From: Acidimicrobiales bacterium
GTDB taxonomy: Bacteria > Actinomycetota > Acidimicrobiia > Acidimicrobiales > Aldehydirespiratoraceae
Direction: 5' to 3'
Assembly (NCBI GenBank): GCA_029247365.1
Contig: JAQWLJ010000051.1
Coordinates: 1 to 57,290, forward strand
DNA length: 57,290 nt
The notes under the pieces were generated by a model that was given only the letters and a program-made list of their open reading frames with translations, did not search any database and had not been told where the DNA came from. Made by a program: the position numbers and the translations under genes. Of the stretch, positions 15,939 through 23,881 are shown one piece after another (the stretch's first letter is position 1; each line of letters begins with the position of its first letter).

Positions 15939-16489
15939 GCGCCCCCCGCAGAGGCGATCAGGGCGTCGAGTTGATCAGCGGTCACCCCACCAAGGAGCTT
16001 CTCAATGATCACACCACCGGGTCCGATCAGATAGGTCTCTGGCACGGCAACAACGCCGTAGGCCACCGCGATGCTGCCGGTGTCCTGGGAGATCACCGGC
16101 CAGTCGCCGCCAAACTCATCAAAGAACTCGACGATGTTGTCGGCAGCGTCGTCGAAGGCGACCGATACGACGACAACATCGTTTCGCGGTGCGTGCCGCT
16201 GCTCGAATTCGACCAGCTCCGGATGCTCGCGGATGCATGGCACACAGGTGGTAGAGAAGAAGTTGACCACGACCCACTGGTTACTGTGATCATCAATATC
16301 GAACCACACACCATCGAGCCCCTCTCCCTCGATCAGCGGCGCAATCTCACCGCGGAGTTCGAAGTTGATCGCTCGTTCACTGGCCGGCTCGCGAGTCGCA
16401 AGCAAGATGATGAGTAGTGACAAAACGATGGCGATCGGCACGACGATCCAGACGGCTCCACGGCTCGAACCGAGCGCAGGCGCGGTCAT
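15935..16489 (-). CDS. ccmG: CcmG/DsbE thioredoxin-like protein
   Basis: A 184-residue membrane-anchored thioredoxin fold protein that supplies reducing power to CcmH and apocytochrome c. A single N-terminal helix (about 12-31) is followed by the active site FFSTTCVPCIREHPEL (Cys82, Cys85) and the cis-proline region GVVAVPETYLIGPGG. The ATG at 16489 overlaps the ccmF stop by four bases, which fixes the start; the frame is open further upstream but only as antisense of nothing conserved. The electron donor (CcdA/DsbD) is not in this window. Confidence 0.93.
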   Translation of the reverse strand: MTAPALGSSRGAVWIVVPIAIVLSLLIILLATREPASERAINFELRGEIAPLIEGEGLDGVWFDIDDHSNQWVVVNFFSTTCVPCIREHPELVEFEQRHAPRNDVVVVSVAFDDAADNIVEFFDEFGGDWPVISQDTGSIAVAYGVVAVPETYLIGPGGVIIEKLLGGVTADQLDALIASAGGA

Positions 16490-18444
16490 ACAGCGACCTC
16501 GTGAGCGGCCGGTGGGGCCGACGTCGGAGCGGTGGGCCGGCGACGCTTTCCAGGCGCGACCGCAAGCACGGTGCCGGCGGCCATCACAAGCCCGCCGATC
16601 CACAGCCAGACGATCAGCGGTTGCACCGTTGCTCGTAGCACCACCGTGTCGTCGGAGCCCTCGGGGAACGTAAGGACCGACAGCGCGATGTCGTCGGTCC
16701 AGGTCGACCGAACGCTTGGGACGCCGATCGTTCGCCCTGCGAACGGATACTGCGCAATCGCTGGCTCGTAGATCTGCACATCGTCGACCAGAATGCGCGC
16801 GCTCTTCTCGGTCCGGTTGGAGTACTCGGTCACGTGCGATCCCTCGTAGGTGAGCGTGTGGCCCGAGAGCTCCGCCGAGTCGCCGACCTCCATCGTGAAC
16901 TCCCCCTGCCGGACATACGCGTTGCTCGCTGCGAACGCGATGGCAATCAGGACCACGCCGAAGTGCACGATCATTCCGCCGTTGGTGCGCCCGACCAACC
17001 CGCGCCAACCCTGGCGGCGAGTGGCGAGCGCGACCTGGCGAAGGGCGGCGCCGCCAGCGAATCCGCCGAGCCCGAAGGCCAACATCGGCGACCAGCCGCG
17101 AGCACCAAGGAGAGCAGCAGCGACCATCGAGCCGGCGCCGATCCAGGCTGGCCAGTGGAGCCGATCCGACAGGACCTCCCCACTCGCCTTGCGCCACGGC
17201 AGCACCGGCGCGACCGCCATGAGAAAGAGGAGAACGAAGCCGATCGGCATCGTCATGCGCTCGAAGTACGGATTGCCGACCGAGATCGTGCGTCCATCGA
17301 TCGCCTCAACGATCAGTGGAAAGATCGTGCCAAGGAGCACAACGAACGCAAACGCCGCGAACAACACGTTGTTGGCGAGGAACGCGCCCTCACGAGAAAC
17401 CGGTGAATCGATCTTGCCTGGAGCTCGCAGCTCGTCGCCTCGCCAGGCGATCAACCCGAGCGAGACGACCACGATGACTGCGAAGAAGGTCAAGAGCCAC
17501 GGACCAATGCCCGACTCGACGAATGCATGCACCGACTGGAGCACACCGGACCGGGTGATGAACGTCCCGAGGATCGTCAGCGAGAACGTCGAAATAACGA
17601 GTGAAAGGTTCCAGACCCGAAGCATGCCGCGGCGCTCTTGAACCATCACCGAGTGGATGAAGGCAGTACCGGTGAGCCAAGGGAGGAACGACGCGTTCTC
17701 GACGGGATCCCACGCCCAGTAGCCGCCCCAACCGAGCGTTTCATAACTCCACCACGCGCCAAGGACGATGCCGAGCGTGAGGTAGCCCCATGCCATGACC
17801 GTCCAACGGCGAGTGGCGAGTAGCCATCCCTCCCCCACCCGGCCGGTACACAGCCCACCGATCGCAAACGCGAACGGCACGGTGAACCCGACATAGCCGA
17901 GATAGAGAATCGGCGGATGGAACGCCATCAGGATGTGGTTCTGCAGCAGTGGGTTAGGTCCCGGACCGTCGTAGCCCGGCGGAGGATCGAATCGGTCGAA
18001 GGGCGCCGACGGGCCGACCATCAGGGCGAAGAAGAAGCCTGCGACGACAAACAGTGTGAGCATCGCCCATGCCAGCATCGGGTCGTCGCCCTGCTTGCCG
18101 AACTTCACCACGACGGCAACGACGTAGCCGCACAGCACGAGCGTCCAGAGCAGAATCGAGCCTTCGAGCGCCGACCAGAGGGTGGCGACGTTGAACAGGG
18201 CGGGTGTCTGGGACGACCCGTGTTCGGCGACGAAGGCCACCGTGAAGTCTCGAGTGATGAGCGCTCGCTCCATCACCACGACCCCGGCAGTGGCCGCGAA
18301 CATCATCACCCACGCCAGCAGGCGGGCCTCGCGAAACCAGCCGGGACGGCGGCCACTTAGGCCAAGGGCAACGATCACAACGGCGCACGCAGCCGCAGCG
18401 ACGCCCAGCGCCACCGACGCCGCACCCAGCGACGAGTTACTCAC
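16486..18444 (-). CDS. ccmF: CcmF, heme lyase subunit
   Basis: A 652-residue polytopic protein with about 14-15 membrane helices that joins heme to the CxxCH cysteines of apocytochrome c. The tryptophan-rich WWD signature WGGYWAWDPVENASFLPWL is complete. The preceding HPPILYLGYVG and later LTILGTFITRSGVLQSVHAF carry the conserved histidines for heme. The long soluble loop near the C-terminus is also present. It starts 19 bases after ccmE. This gene is the hallmark of System I, which is uncommon in Actinobacteria; most use the ResBC/CcsBA pathway. Confidence 0.97.
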   Translation of the reverse strand: MSNSSLGAASVALGVAAAACAVVIVALGLSGRRPGWFREARLLAWVMMFAATAGVVVMERALITRDFTVAFVAEHGSSQTPALFNVATLWSALEGSILLWTLVLCGYVVAVVVKFGKQGDDPMLAWAMLTLFVVAGFFFALMVGPSAPFDRFDPPPGYDGPGPNPLLQNHILMAFHPPILYLGYVGFTVPFAFAIGGLCTGRVGEGWLLATRRWTVMAWGYLTLGIVLGAWWSYETLGWGGYWAWDPVENASFLPWLTGTAFIHSVMVQERRGMLRVWNLSLVISTFSLTILGTFITRSGVLQSVHAFVESGIGPWLLTFFAVIVVVSLGLIAWRGDELRAPGKIDSPVSREGAFLANNVLFAAFAFVVLLGTIFPLIVEAIDGRTISVGNPYFERMTMPIGFVLLFLMAVAPVLPWRKASGEVLSDRLHWPAWIGAGSMVAAALLGARGWSPMLAFGLGGFAGGAALRQVALATRRQGWRGLVGRTNGGMIVHFGVVLIAIAFAASNAYVRQGEFTMEVGDSAELSGHTLTYEGSHVTEYSNRTEKSARILVDDVQIYEPAIAQYPFAGRTIGVPSVRSTWTDDIALSVLTFPEGSDDTVVLRATVQPLIVWLWIGGLVMAAGTVLAVAPGKRRRPTAPTSAPPAAHEVAV

Positions 18445-18463
18445 GCCGAGCTCGCATCAGCGT

Positions 18464-19009
18464 TCACGCCGAGCATGCTTCGGATGCGAACTCGGCTGCG
18501 GCTTCGCTCTCGGCCAACCGCTCGTCGTAGTCGTCGTCATTGATGTAGTCGTTGTCGTGCTTGACCCGCATGCGATCCGAGGCGAAGTACCAGCCATCGT
18601 CGGCGATCGGGGTGCGGTCGACGACACCAGGGTCGCCCTGCACCCAGTACCCGTCAAGGACGACCGGAACGTCGGGTTGGAAGAGGTCGGCTGGGTCACC
18701 AAAATGAACGATGTCGACTGCCTCGCCGCCGAAGCTCACCGAGAACACAACGACTGGAACATCACCCTGAAAACCCTCGGTGATCGAACAGCCGACAGGC
18801 GAACCCTGCAGCGTGAACCGCTCGTCGCCGAGTTCGGCTCGGCGCTCGACCGCTTCATTTGCGTTGTAGAAGAACAGCGAACCGCCCACCAGGTTCCAGA
18901 CGAGGCCAACAACTGCGGCCAACACACTGATAGCGATGGCTGCGGGCAGAATCTTGCGGCGAGGCGACCGGGCCGGGCGCGGCTGCTGCGGCGCGAGATC
19001 GTCGGTCAT
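18464..19009 (-). CDS. ccmE: CcmE, heme chaperone
   Basis: A 181-residue protein with one membrane helix (about 20-42) and an outer beta-barrel domain that carries heme from the CcmABCD complex to CcmF. The heme-linking site is VKHDNDY with His151 and Tyr155, the standard HxxxY form. The tail after it is acidic (NDDDYDERL and an alanine/glutamate stretch) and less usual. The ATG at 19009 overlaps the ccmD stop by four bases. The GSLFFYNANEAVERR region matches the family start of the barrel. Confidence 0.93.
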   Translation of the reverse strand: MTDDLAPQQPRPARSPRRKILPAAIAISVLAAVVGLVWNLVGGSLFFYNANEAVERRAELGDERFTLQGSPVGCSITEGFQGDVPVVVFSVSFGGEAVDIVHFGDPADLFQPDVPVVLDGYWVQGDPGVVDRTPIADDGWYFASDRMRVKHDNDYINDDDYDERLAESEAAAEFASEACSA

Positions 19010-19158
19010 GATGCGTCCTCGGACGCAAGCCACCGGCGACGGTTAGCCGGTACCCGCGCTGCAGCCTGGCGGCCTCGCTGGATCACGCGGACGGCGTAGA
19101 GGCCGAGAGCTCCCAACGAAACTCCCCAACCAACGAGGAGGTAGCCGAGATGGGTCAT
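19006..19158 (-). CDS. ccmD: CcmD, small membrane subunit
   Basis: A 50-residue protein read directly from the minus strand: it starts MTHLGYLLVGWGVSLGALG, contains one membrane helix, and ends with a basic stretch rich in arginine. CcmD holds the CcmABC-CcmE complex together and helps release heme-loaded CcmE. The size, one helix and basic cytoplasmic tail match the family even though the sequence is poorly conserved. It overlaps ccmC by four bases (19155-19158) and ccmE by four bases (19006-19009), so the reading frame is fixed on both sides. Confidence 0.88.
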   Translation of the reverse strand: MTHLGYLLVGWGVSLGALGLYAVRVIQRGRQAAARVPANRRRWLASEDAS

Positions 19159-19919
19159 TGGTCGCCTCCATCGCCGGCGGCGTGCGCTTCGGCCCGGCGT
19201 TGTTCGATCGCAAGGTCGAGATCACCGACCCGGAGCTCGCGCTCAAGCCAGCCCACCCGGAATCGGTGGATCATCGCCCACACGTAGAAAATCGACCAGA
19301 CGACCACCCCGAGCAGGAGGGTGAACAGCGTGAGGTCTTCGAGGTTGCCGTCAGTGAGAGAGGACTTCTGATGCAGCGTGCGATCGAACCACCACTCGAC
19401 GGAACGGTTGACGATCGGGAGGTTGACGGCCGCTATCAGCGCCACAATCGCCGACCGGGTGGCAATGGCCGACTCGTCGCCGCCCATCGACCTCACTGCG
19501 AGGTAACCGATCATCAAAAGGAACAGGATCAGGGTGGTGACAAGGCGGACGTCGCCCCAATCCCAGTAGGTGTTCCAGGTTGGGCGACCCCAGACTGAAC
19601 CGGTGAAGAGGGTGAGACCACAGAAGATCACGCCGAGCTCAGCGGACCCGTGCGCAACGAGGTCCCACCACACGGAGCGCTTCCAAAGCCACATCACCGA
19701 ACCGACTGCGGTGACCGAGAATGCGGCGTACGTGAGGAGGGCCGATGGCACGTGGACAAAGATCAGACGAACTGCGTCGGCTTGTTCATCGTCCTCCGGG
19801 GCTCCGAAGAAGCCCAGCACGACAAGCGCCACAAGGCCCACGAGTACTGCGACACCGAGGAGTCGGCTGGTGGTCGACCTGGTGTGTACCGGGGCTTCAC
19901 TGATTGCGGGGGTGGTCAT
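19155..19919 (-). CDS. ccmC: CcmC, heme handling membrane protein
   Basis: A 254-residue protein with six predicted membrane helices that presents heme to CcmE on the outer side. The WWD motif is WNTYWDWGDVRL (about 115-125). The flanking histidines are in FVHVPSA (His56) and in the loop FDRTLHQKSS. The N-terminal 20 residues are a hydrophilic extension. The ATG at 19919 overlaps the ccmB stop by four bases, so longer versions of the frame are rejected. The C-terminal tail, rich in charged residues, extends beyond the usual end. Confidence 0.95.
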   Translation of the reverse strand: MTTPAISEAPVHTRSTTSRLLGVAVLVGLVALVVLGFFGAPEDDEQADAVRLIFVHVPSALLTYAAFSVTAVGSVMWLWKRSVWWDLVAHGSAELGVIFCGLTLFTGSVWGRPTWNTYWDWGDVRLVTTLILFLLMIGYLAVRSMGGDESAIATRSAIVALIAAVNLPIVNRSVEWWFDRTLHQKSSLTDGNLEDLTLFTLLLGVVVWSIFYVWAMIHRFRVGWLERELRVGDLDLAIEQRRAEAHAAGDGGDQ

Positions 19920-20584
19920 GTCTCCTCCAAGAGCACGCCGTACGTCAATGCTCCCAGCACCAGGTTGACAGCGCCGAACCCGGCGAGCATGCCGAGCCAA
20001 GCCCATCCATCGACGGCCACCGATCCGAGAGCGTCGTCGAACGCTCGAGTGGCACCAATGAGCACCGGGGCCAGGACCGGGAGCAACAAGATCGGCAGGA
20101 CCGTCTCGCGTGCCCGGACACCGGCCACCAACGCACCCAGAAGAGTACCCGCCCCGGCGATCCCAACGGTCGCGACAAGACACGTCGCGGCGACGAGGGC
20201 AAACGACTCGATGTCGGCTCCGTAGAGCACGACGATTCCCCCCACCAACACGAGTTCGACGGCAAGTAACTGGACCGCGATGGCGGCAGCTTTGCCCACG
20301 AAGACAGCCACCGGTTCGATACCGGCAAGGAGGAGCGCGCGACGCGCGCCATCGGTTGTCTCGATCGACGTCGAGCGCTGGACGGCAAGCGTGGTTACGA
20401 ACATGACCGTGATCCAGAACAGCCCAGATGTGGCTCGTTCGAGGACCGGCCGATTCGCGTCGAGCGCGAAACCAAACAACACGAGCACGAGGCCAGCGAA
20501 CGGGACGACCTGACTGAAGGTGACCCGCGAGCGCGATTCGATTCGGAGATCCTTGCCGGCGACCAGCACGATGTCGCGCCACAT
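19916..20584 (-). CDS. ccmB: CcmB, ABC transporter membrane subunit
   Basis: A 222-residue protein with six membrane helices that pairs with CcmA. The N-terminal DIVLVAGKDLRIESRSR and the central segment TDGARRALLLAGIEPVAVFVGK are family features. The CcmAB ATPase is thought to power the release of heme-bound CcmE from CcmCD. The ATG shares one base with the ccmA stop (TGATG at 20582-20586), and the 3' end overlaps ccmC by four bases. Confidence 0.93.
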   Translation of the reverse strand: MWRDIVLVAGKDLRIESRSRVTFSQVVPFAGLVLVLFGFALDANRPVLERATSGLFWITVMFVTTLAVQRSTSIETTDGARRALLLAGIEPVAVFVGKAAAIAVQLLAVELVLVGGIVVLYGADIESFALVAATCLVATVGIAGAGTLLGALVAGVRARETVLPILLLPVLAPVLIGATRAFDDALGSVAVDGWAWLGMLAGFGAVNLVLGALTYGVLLEET

Positions 20585-21231
20585 CAGACGGTCCGATCCC
20601 TGGTGATAGTGCCGCCAGCGACCGTCACATGACGCGAGGCAAGCTCGATCGTGCGATCGAGCTCATGCGACGCGAGGAGCACGGTTGCACCGGCTGCGGC
20701 GGCGCTGCGGATCAGGCCATCGATCAGGTCTCGGCCGCTCTGGTCGAGCCCGGCGTGCGGCTCATCGAGGAGCCAGAGCTGCGGCCGACGGACGACCACA
20801 GCAGCAAGCGCGGTCCGGCGACGCTGACCGGCCGACAGGTGGCGTACGGGGACGTTGCGAAGTCGGTCGGCGACTCCGAGTCGATCGAGCGCTCCGTCGA
20901 GGGCAGCCGCGTCAACGCGCGATACTCTCGCCCAGAACCGCAGGTTCTCCTCGACGCTCAGGTCGTCGTAGAGGGCGGTGTCGTGGCCGAGCAGGCCGAC
21001 CGATCGGCGAACCGCAGCACGGTCGGTGACGACATCGTGATCGAGCACGAGGGCGCGACCCGACTCGATCCGCTGGAGCCCGGCGCAGACGCGCAACAGT
21101 GTCGACTTACCGGCCCCGTTCGGACCCTGCAGCAAGACGATTTCACCCGAACCGACCGCGAGATCAACTCCGGCGAGGGCCGGGAACCGGCCAAGCAGAG
21201 CGACGACGCCGTCAAGGGCGATGATGGGCAC
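20584..21231 (-). CDS. ccmA: CcmA, ABC transporter ATPase
   Basis: A 215-residue ABC ATPase. Walker A is GPNGAGKST, the signature is LSAGQRRRTALA, Walker B is LWLLDEPHAGLD, and the H-loop is LASHELDR. Short single-domain size and the neighbouring ccmB identify it as CcmA. It is the first gene of the operon that runs to 12199. The start is the GTG at 21231, six bases after a TAGCCT box, so the whole ccm operon is probably transcribed from a leaderless promoter here. Confidence 0.95.
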   Translation of the reverse strand: MPIIALDGVVALLGRFPALAGVDLAVGSGEIVLLQGPNGAGKSTLLRVCAGLQRIESGRALVLDHDVVTDRAAVRRSVGLLGHDTALYDDLSVEENLRFWARVSRVDAAALDGALDRLGVADRLRNVPVRHLSAGQRRRTALAAVVVRRPQLWLLDEPHAGLDQSGRDLIDGLIRSAAAAGATVLLASHELDRTIELASRHVTVAGGTITRDRTV

Positions 21232-21237
21232 CAGAAA

Positions 21238-21243
21238 AGGCTA
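21238..21243 (-). promoter_or_regulatory. -10 box of the ccm operon
   Basis: TAGCCT on the minus strand, six bases before the ccmA GTG. It is the only visible promoter-like element at the head of the operon. Confidence 0.45.
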
Positions 21244-21291
21244 CCGCCACACTCCTGTACCTCGGCCTGTGGGCGTCACCCATGCCTGCAA

Positions 21292-21297
21292 TAGCCT
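21292..21297 (+). promoter_or_regulatory. -10 box of the septum-formation lipoprotein gene
   Basis: TAGCCT, nine bases before the GTG at 21307. It is divergent from the ccm -10 box about 50 bases away. Confidence 0.35.
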
Positions 21298-21306
21298 CGG
21301 GCCATC

Positions 21307-21948
21307 GTGTCTGCTTCGCGCCCAGTCATCCGCCGCGTGCTTGCCCCTGTCGCCGTACTGGTGGCGATCGGCTTGGTCGCGCCCGCCTGCGGCGCCGATG
21401 ACAACAGCGACGACTTCGCGCGCGATCCGGCCGCTGTAGCCGCCGCTGCGCTCGACGCCGCTGCCGCTGAGTTCGACGCGTCGGTGACCGGTGACGGCAC
21501 CACCAACACCGACTCTCAGCAGAACCAGCCAGACAACACCGGATCTCTGCCGCTGCCCGGCATCGTCGTGAACGAGTATTTGCTCGCCGTGAACGAATGC
21601 TTTGACCGAGTCGAGAGCCTCAATCGGGGCGTGGCCGGCATCGTCACTACCCGCCTGCCGTGTGACATCCCGCATCAGGCTCAGATCTTCAGCCGCATCG
21701 AGTATCCAGCCGAGCATCCGAGCTTCTACCCCGGTGACGACATCATGGAGGACTACGCCCTCGCCGCCTGCTACGTGTATTTCGAGCCGTGGGTCGATGC
21801 AGCGTACGAAACGTCGGCGCTCGACATCGGGGTCATCACGCCCGAGCGCGACAACTTTGAAGAGCAGGGCTACCGCTTCATCCAGTGCTTCGTCGAGCGC
21901 TCTGATGGCCAACCACTCGTGGGCGACGCCCGAAGTAGTGGTCTCTAA
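21307..21948 (+). CDS. Lipoprotein with septum-formation-like domain
   Basis: A 213-residue exported protein. A signal peptide of about 28 residues ends in APAC, a lipobox-like site. A spacer rich in alanine, aspartate and asparagine follows. The C-terminal domain (about 90-205) has the cysteine and histidine pattern of the actinobacterial septum-formation domain: ECFDRV, LPCDIPHQAQIF, a central AACYVYF and a late FIQCFVE. Such domains are named from association with cell division, but their biochemical role is unclear. The start is a GTG. It has no obvious operon partner; the DUF5317 gene follows 85 bases later with its own -10 box and ribosome site. Confidence 0.8.
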   Translation: MSASRPVIRRVLAPVAVLVAIGLVAPACGADDNSDDFARDPAAVAAAALDAAAAEFDASVTGDGTTNTDSQQNQPDNTGSLPLPGIVVNEYLLAVNECFDRVESLNRGVAGIVTTRLPCDIPHQAQIFSRIEYPAEHPSFYPGDDIMEDYALAACYVYFEPWVDAAYETSALDIGVITPERDNFEEQGYRFIQCFVERSDGQPLVGDARSSGL

Positions 21949-22033
21949 CCCTTTGACCAGCCTCCACCACCTCCAAACGGGTCTGCTTTAGAGTTCGACA
22001 CGGTCGGCGGGCACGACTGGGAGGAACTCTCCT

Positions 22034-22738
22034 GTGGCTTTCGCGCCTCTTACCCTGACCATCATCGTCGCTCTTGTAATCGGGACTGCCCGCCGCGGTC
22101 GCGTCACGAGCATCGCTGGGACCCGTCTCCACAGCCTGCCGCTGCTGATCGCCGCGCTCGCTGTCGGACTTGGCGTCGACCGACTCGACCTGCCGGTGCC
22201 AGAGGCGTGGGCGATCGCCGGACTCGTCGCCGGCGTGGCGTTCACCCTTCGCAACCTCCACCTCGCTGGCATGCCGATCGTCGGAATTGGCATCCTCGCC
22301 AACCTCACACCGCTCATCGTCAACGGTGCAACACCTATCCGGCCAATGGCGTTGGTCGAAGCCGGCATGGTCGCGAGCGCCGATCTCGATCGGGTATCGC
22401 TGACCGGCCTGCGCGAGTTGAGCAGCGACGGTACGTCGCTGAGTTGGCTCGGCGACACGATCCCTGTTGCCGCGTTCGATCAGGTCATGTCCTTCGGTGA
22501 CCTGATCGTGCTGGTCGGTCTTGCCAGCGTCGTGGTCGATGCCATGGTGCAGCGTCGCCGTCGGTACCTTCCTGCGAGTTGTCTCGCCAGCCTCGAAGCC
22601 TTCGGTTGGCACGAGACCGACGAACGTGAGGGTTCGATCATCGATCTCCGGACCGAGTTCCGACCGCTCTACCCCGAAGACGAGGGCGAGGTCGTTCGAG
22701 TGTTTGCAAGCACGAGCGCCAACGCAGTCCAGGACTGA
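22034..22738 (+). CDS. DUF5317 family membrane protein
   Basis: A 234-residue protein with about five membrane helices and a soluble C-terminal tail of some 60 residues. The segments LRNLHLAGMPIVGIGILANLTPLIVNGATPI and FDQVMSFGDLIVLVGLASV are the pieces that define DUF5317; the function is unknown. The GTG at 22034 has GGGAGG nine bases upstream, and a TAGAGT box lies at 21989-21994. Its 3' end overlaps the 3' end of the converging hydrolase gene by 70 bases (22669-22738), so one gene's tail codes antisense to the other. Confidence 0.82.
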   Translation: MAFAPLTLTIIVALVIGTARRGRVTSIAGTRLHSLPLLIAALAVGLGVDRLDLPVPEAWAIAGLVAGVAFTLRNLHLAGMPIVGIGILANLTPLIVNGATPIRPMALVEAGMVASADLDRVSLTGLRELSSDGTSLSWLGDTIPVAAFDQVMSFGDLIVLVGLASVVVDAMVQRRRRYLPASCLASLEAFGWHETDEREGSIIDLRTEFRPLYPEDEGEVVRVFASTSANAVQD

Positions 22739-23871
22739 GGAACCGCACCGCCACCGACGGCGGTGTCGCCATCCCAGTACTCGGCGAAGCCCGAAGCGAC
22801 CGCGCCGGTGATCGTCTGATCGCGCAGCTGGTCAGCAAAGTTGCTCGTCGCCGGTTCGCGCCGAACGCCGAGCCAAATTAGGTAGGCGATCTGGGGCCAG
22901 ACCGGCCCTCGCCAGTAGCTCACAGGGTCGTACATCGGCTCGTCGGGATGCACGCCTCGCGGGCCGAAACGACCAGCGTACGCATCGACGTCAGATAACG
23001 CTTCGACCGCGGCCGCCCGCTGCTGGGAGTCGTCGACCACCAGCAGCGCAGTGAAGGCATCAGCGGTGCGAAGGCGTCCTGATGTCGCCGCGCCGGGGCC
23101 GGCGTCGATCCAGGTCTGCCGCTCAGCGTCCCAACGCGCTGCGACTGCGTCGGACAGATCTGTCGCGTGCGACAGGAGCCCATGCCGGCCCGACACGGAA
23201 GCGAGCTCCCGAATGTTCCAGGCCGTGAGTGCCGAGAAACTCACCGGCGCTGCGCCGAAGCCCGAGTTGCTGATCGGTTCACCCGCGCTACCTCGGTCGA
23301 TTGACGTGAGCAGCTCACCCTTGTACTTCCGCCACCGTTCAAGATCGAAGCTGGTGCCGGGGCAGTAGTGATCCCACCGGGGAGAGTCATCACAGCCTGT
23401 CTCCCAGGGATGGACTACTTCGATCAACCCAGAGGCGTCTCGGCGCCGGTCCTCGACGAGGAAACGAAGCCCGAGCTCGGCCCGCGCGATCGCATCGTCG
23501 TCAACCGCCACGCCAGCTCGAATCAGCTGAGCGATTACGTGTCCATACATCGGTGGTTGGGTGATCGAGGACGCCCCTGCACGACCCCAGAACCCCACAG
23601 GTGCCTCGGGATCGAGTTGGTAGCCCATGTGGGGCACAAATCCAGCCCGGTCCTGCGTCTCGAGCACGGACCGAAGCTCTGCGATGGCCCGATCGTTTCG
23701 GCCGAGCGCATGCCAGATGAGCACGTGAAAACAGGAGTCCCACAGCCACAGCCACGGGTACACCGCAGCGTTCGGTGCGGTGTACCCGTGGTCGACCCAG
23801 GCGGCGTCCATGATCGGTTCGACATGGGCGGCGATCTGCTCGGTTGTGGGGACGTCGCTCGAATCCGGCAT
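22669..23871 (-). CDS. GH63-like alpha-glycoside hydrolase
   Basis: A 400-residue (alpha/alpha)6-barrel glycosidase. The DSCFHVLIWHALG start, HMGYQLDPEAPVGFWGR, the HPWETGCDDSPRWDH motif with the likely acid (Asp161/162), PVSYWRGPVWPQIAYL, and a late EYWDG (base near Glu364) followed by PQSWTALAL match GH63-type enzymes, including glucosylglycerate or mannosylglycerate hydrolases. I use the ATG at 23871; the ATG at 23883 would overlap the divergent glycosyltransferase start. Neither start has a visible -10 box close by. It probably removes glucose or mannose from a small glycoside or storage sugar. The exact substrate cannot be read. Confidence 0.83.
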   Translation of the reverse strand: MPDSSDVPTTEQIAAHVEPIMDAAWVDHGYTAPNAAVYPWLWLWDSCFHVLIWHALGRNDRAIAELRSVLETQDRAGFVPHMGYQLDPEAPVGFWGRAGASSITQPPMYGHVIAQLIRAGVAVDDDAIARAELGLRFLVEDRRRDASGLIEVVHPWETGCDDSPRWDHYCPGTSFDLERWRKYKGELLTSIDRGSAGEPISNSGFGAAPVSFSALTAWNIRELASVSGRHGLLSHATDLSDAVAARWDAERQTWIDAGPGAATSGRLRTADAFTALLVVDDSQQRAAAVEALSDVDAYAGRFGPRGVHPDEPMYDPVSYWRGPVWPQIAYLIWLGVRREPATSNFADQLRDQTITGAVASGFAEYWDGDTAVGGGAVPQSWTALALVLANTRTTSPSSSG

Positions 23872-23881
23872 CGTGGACTGC

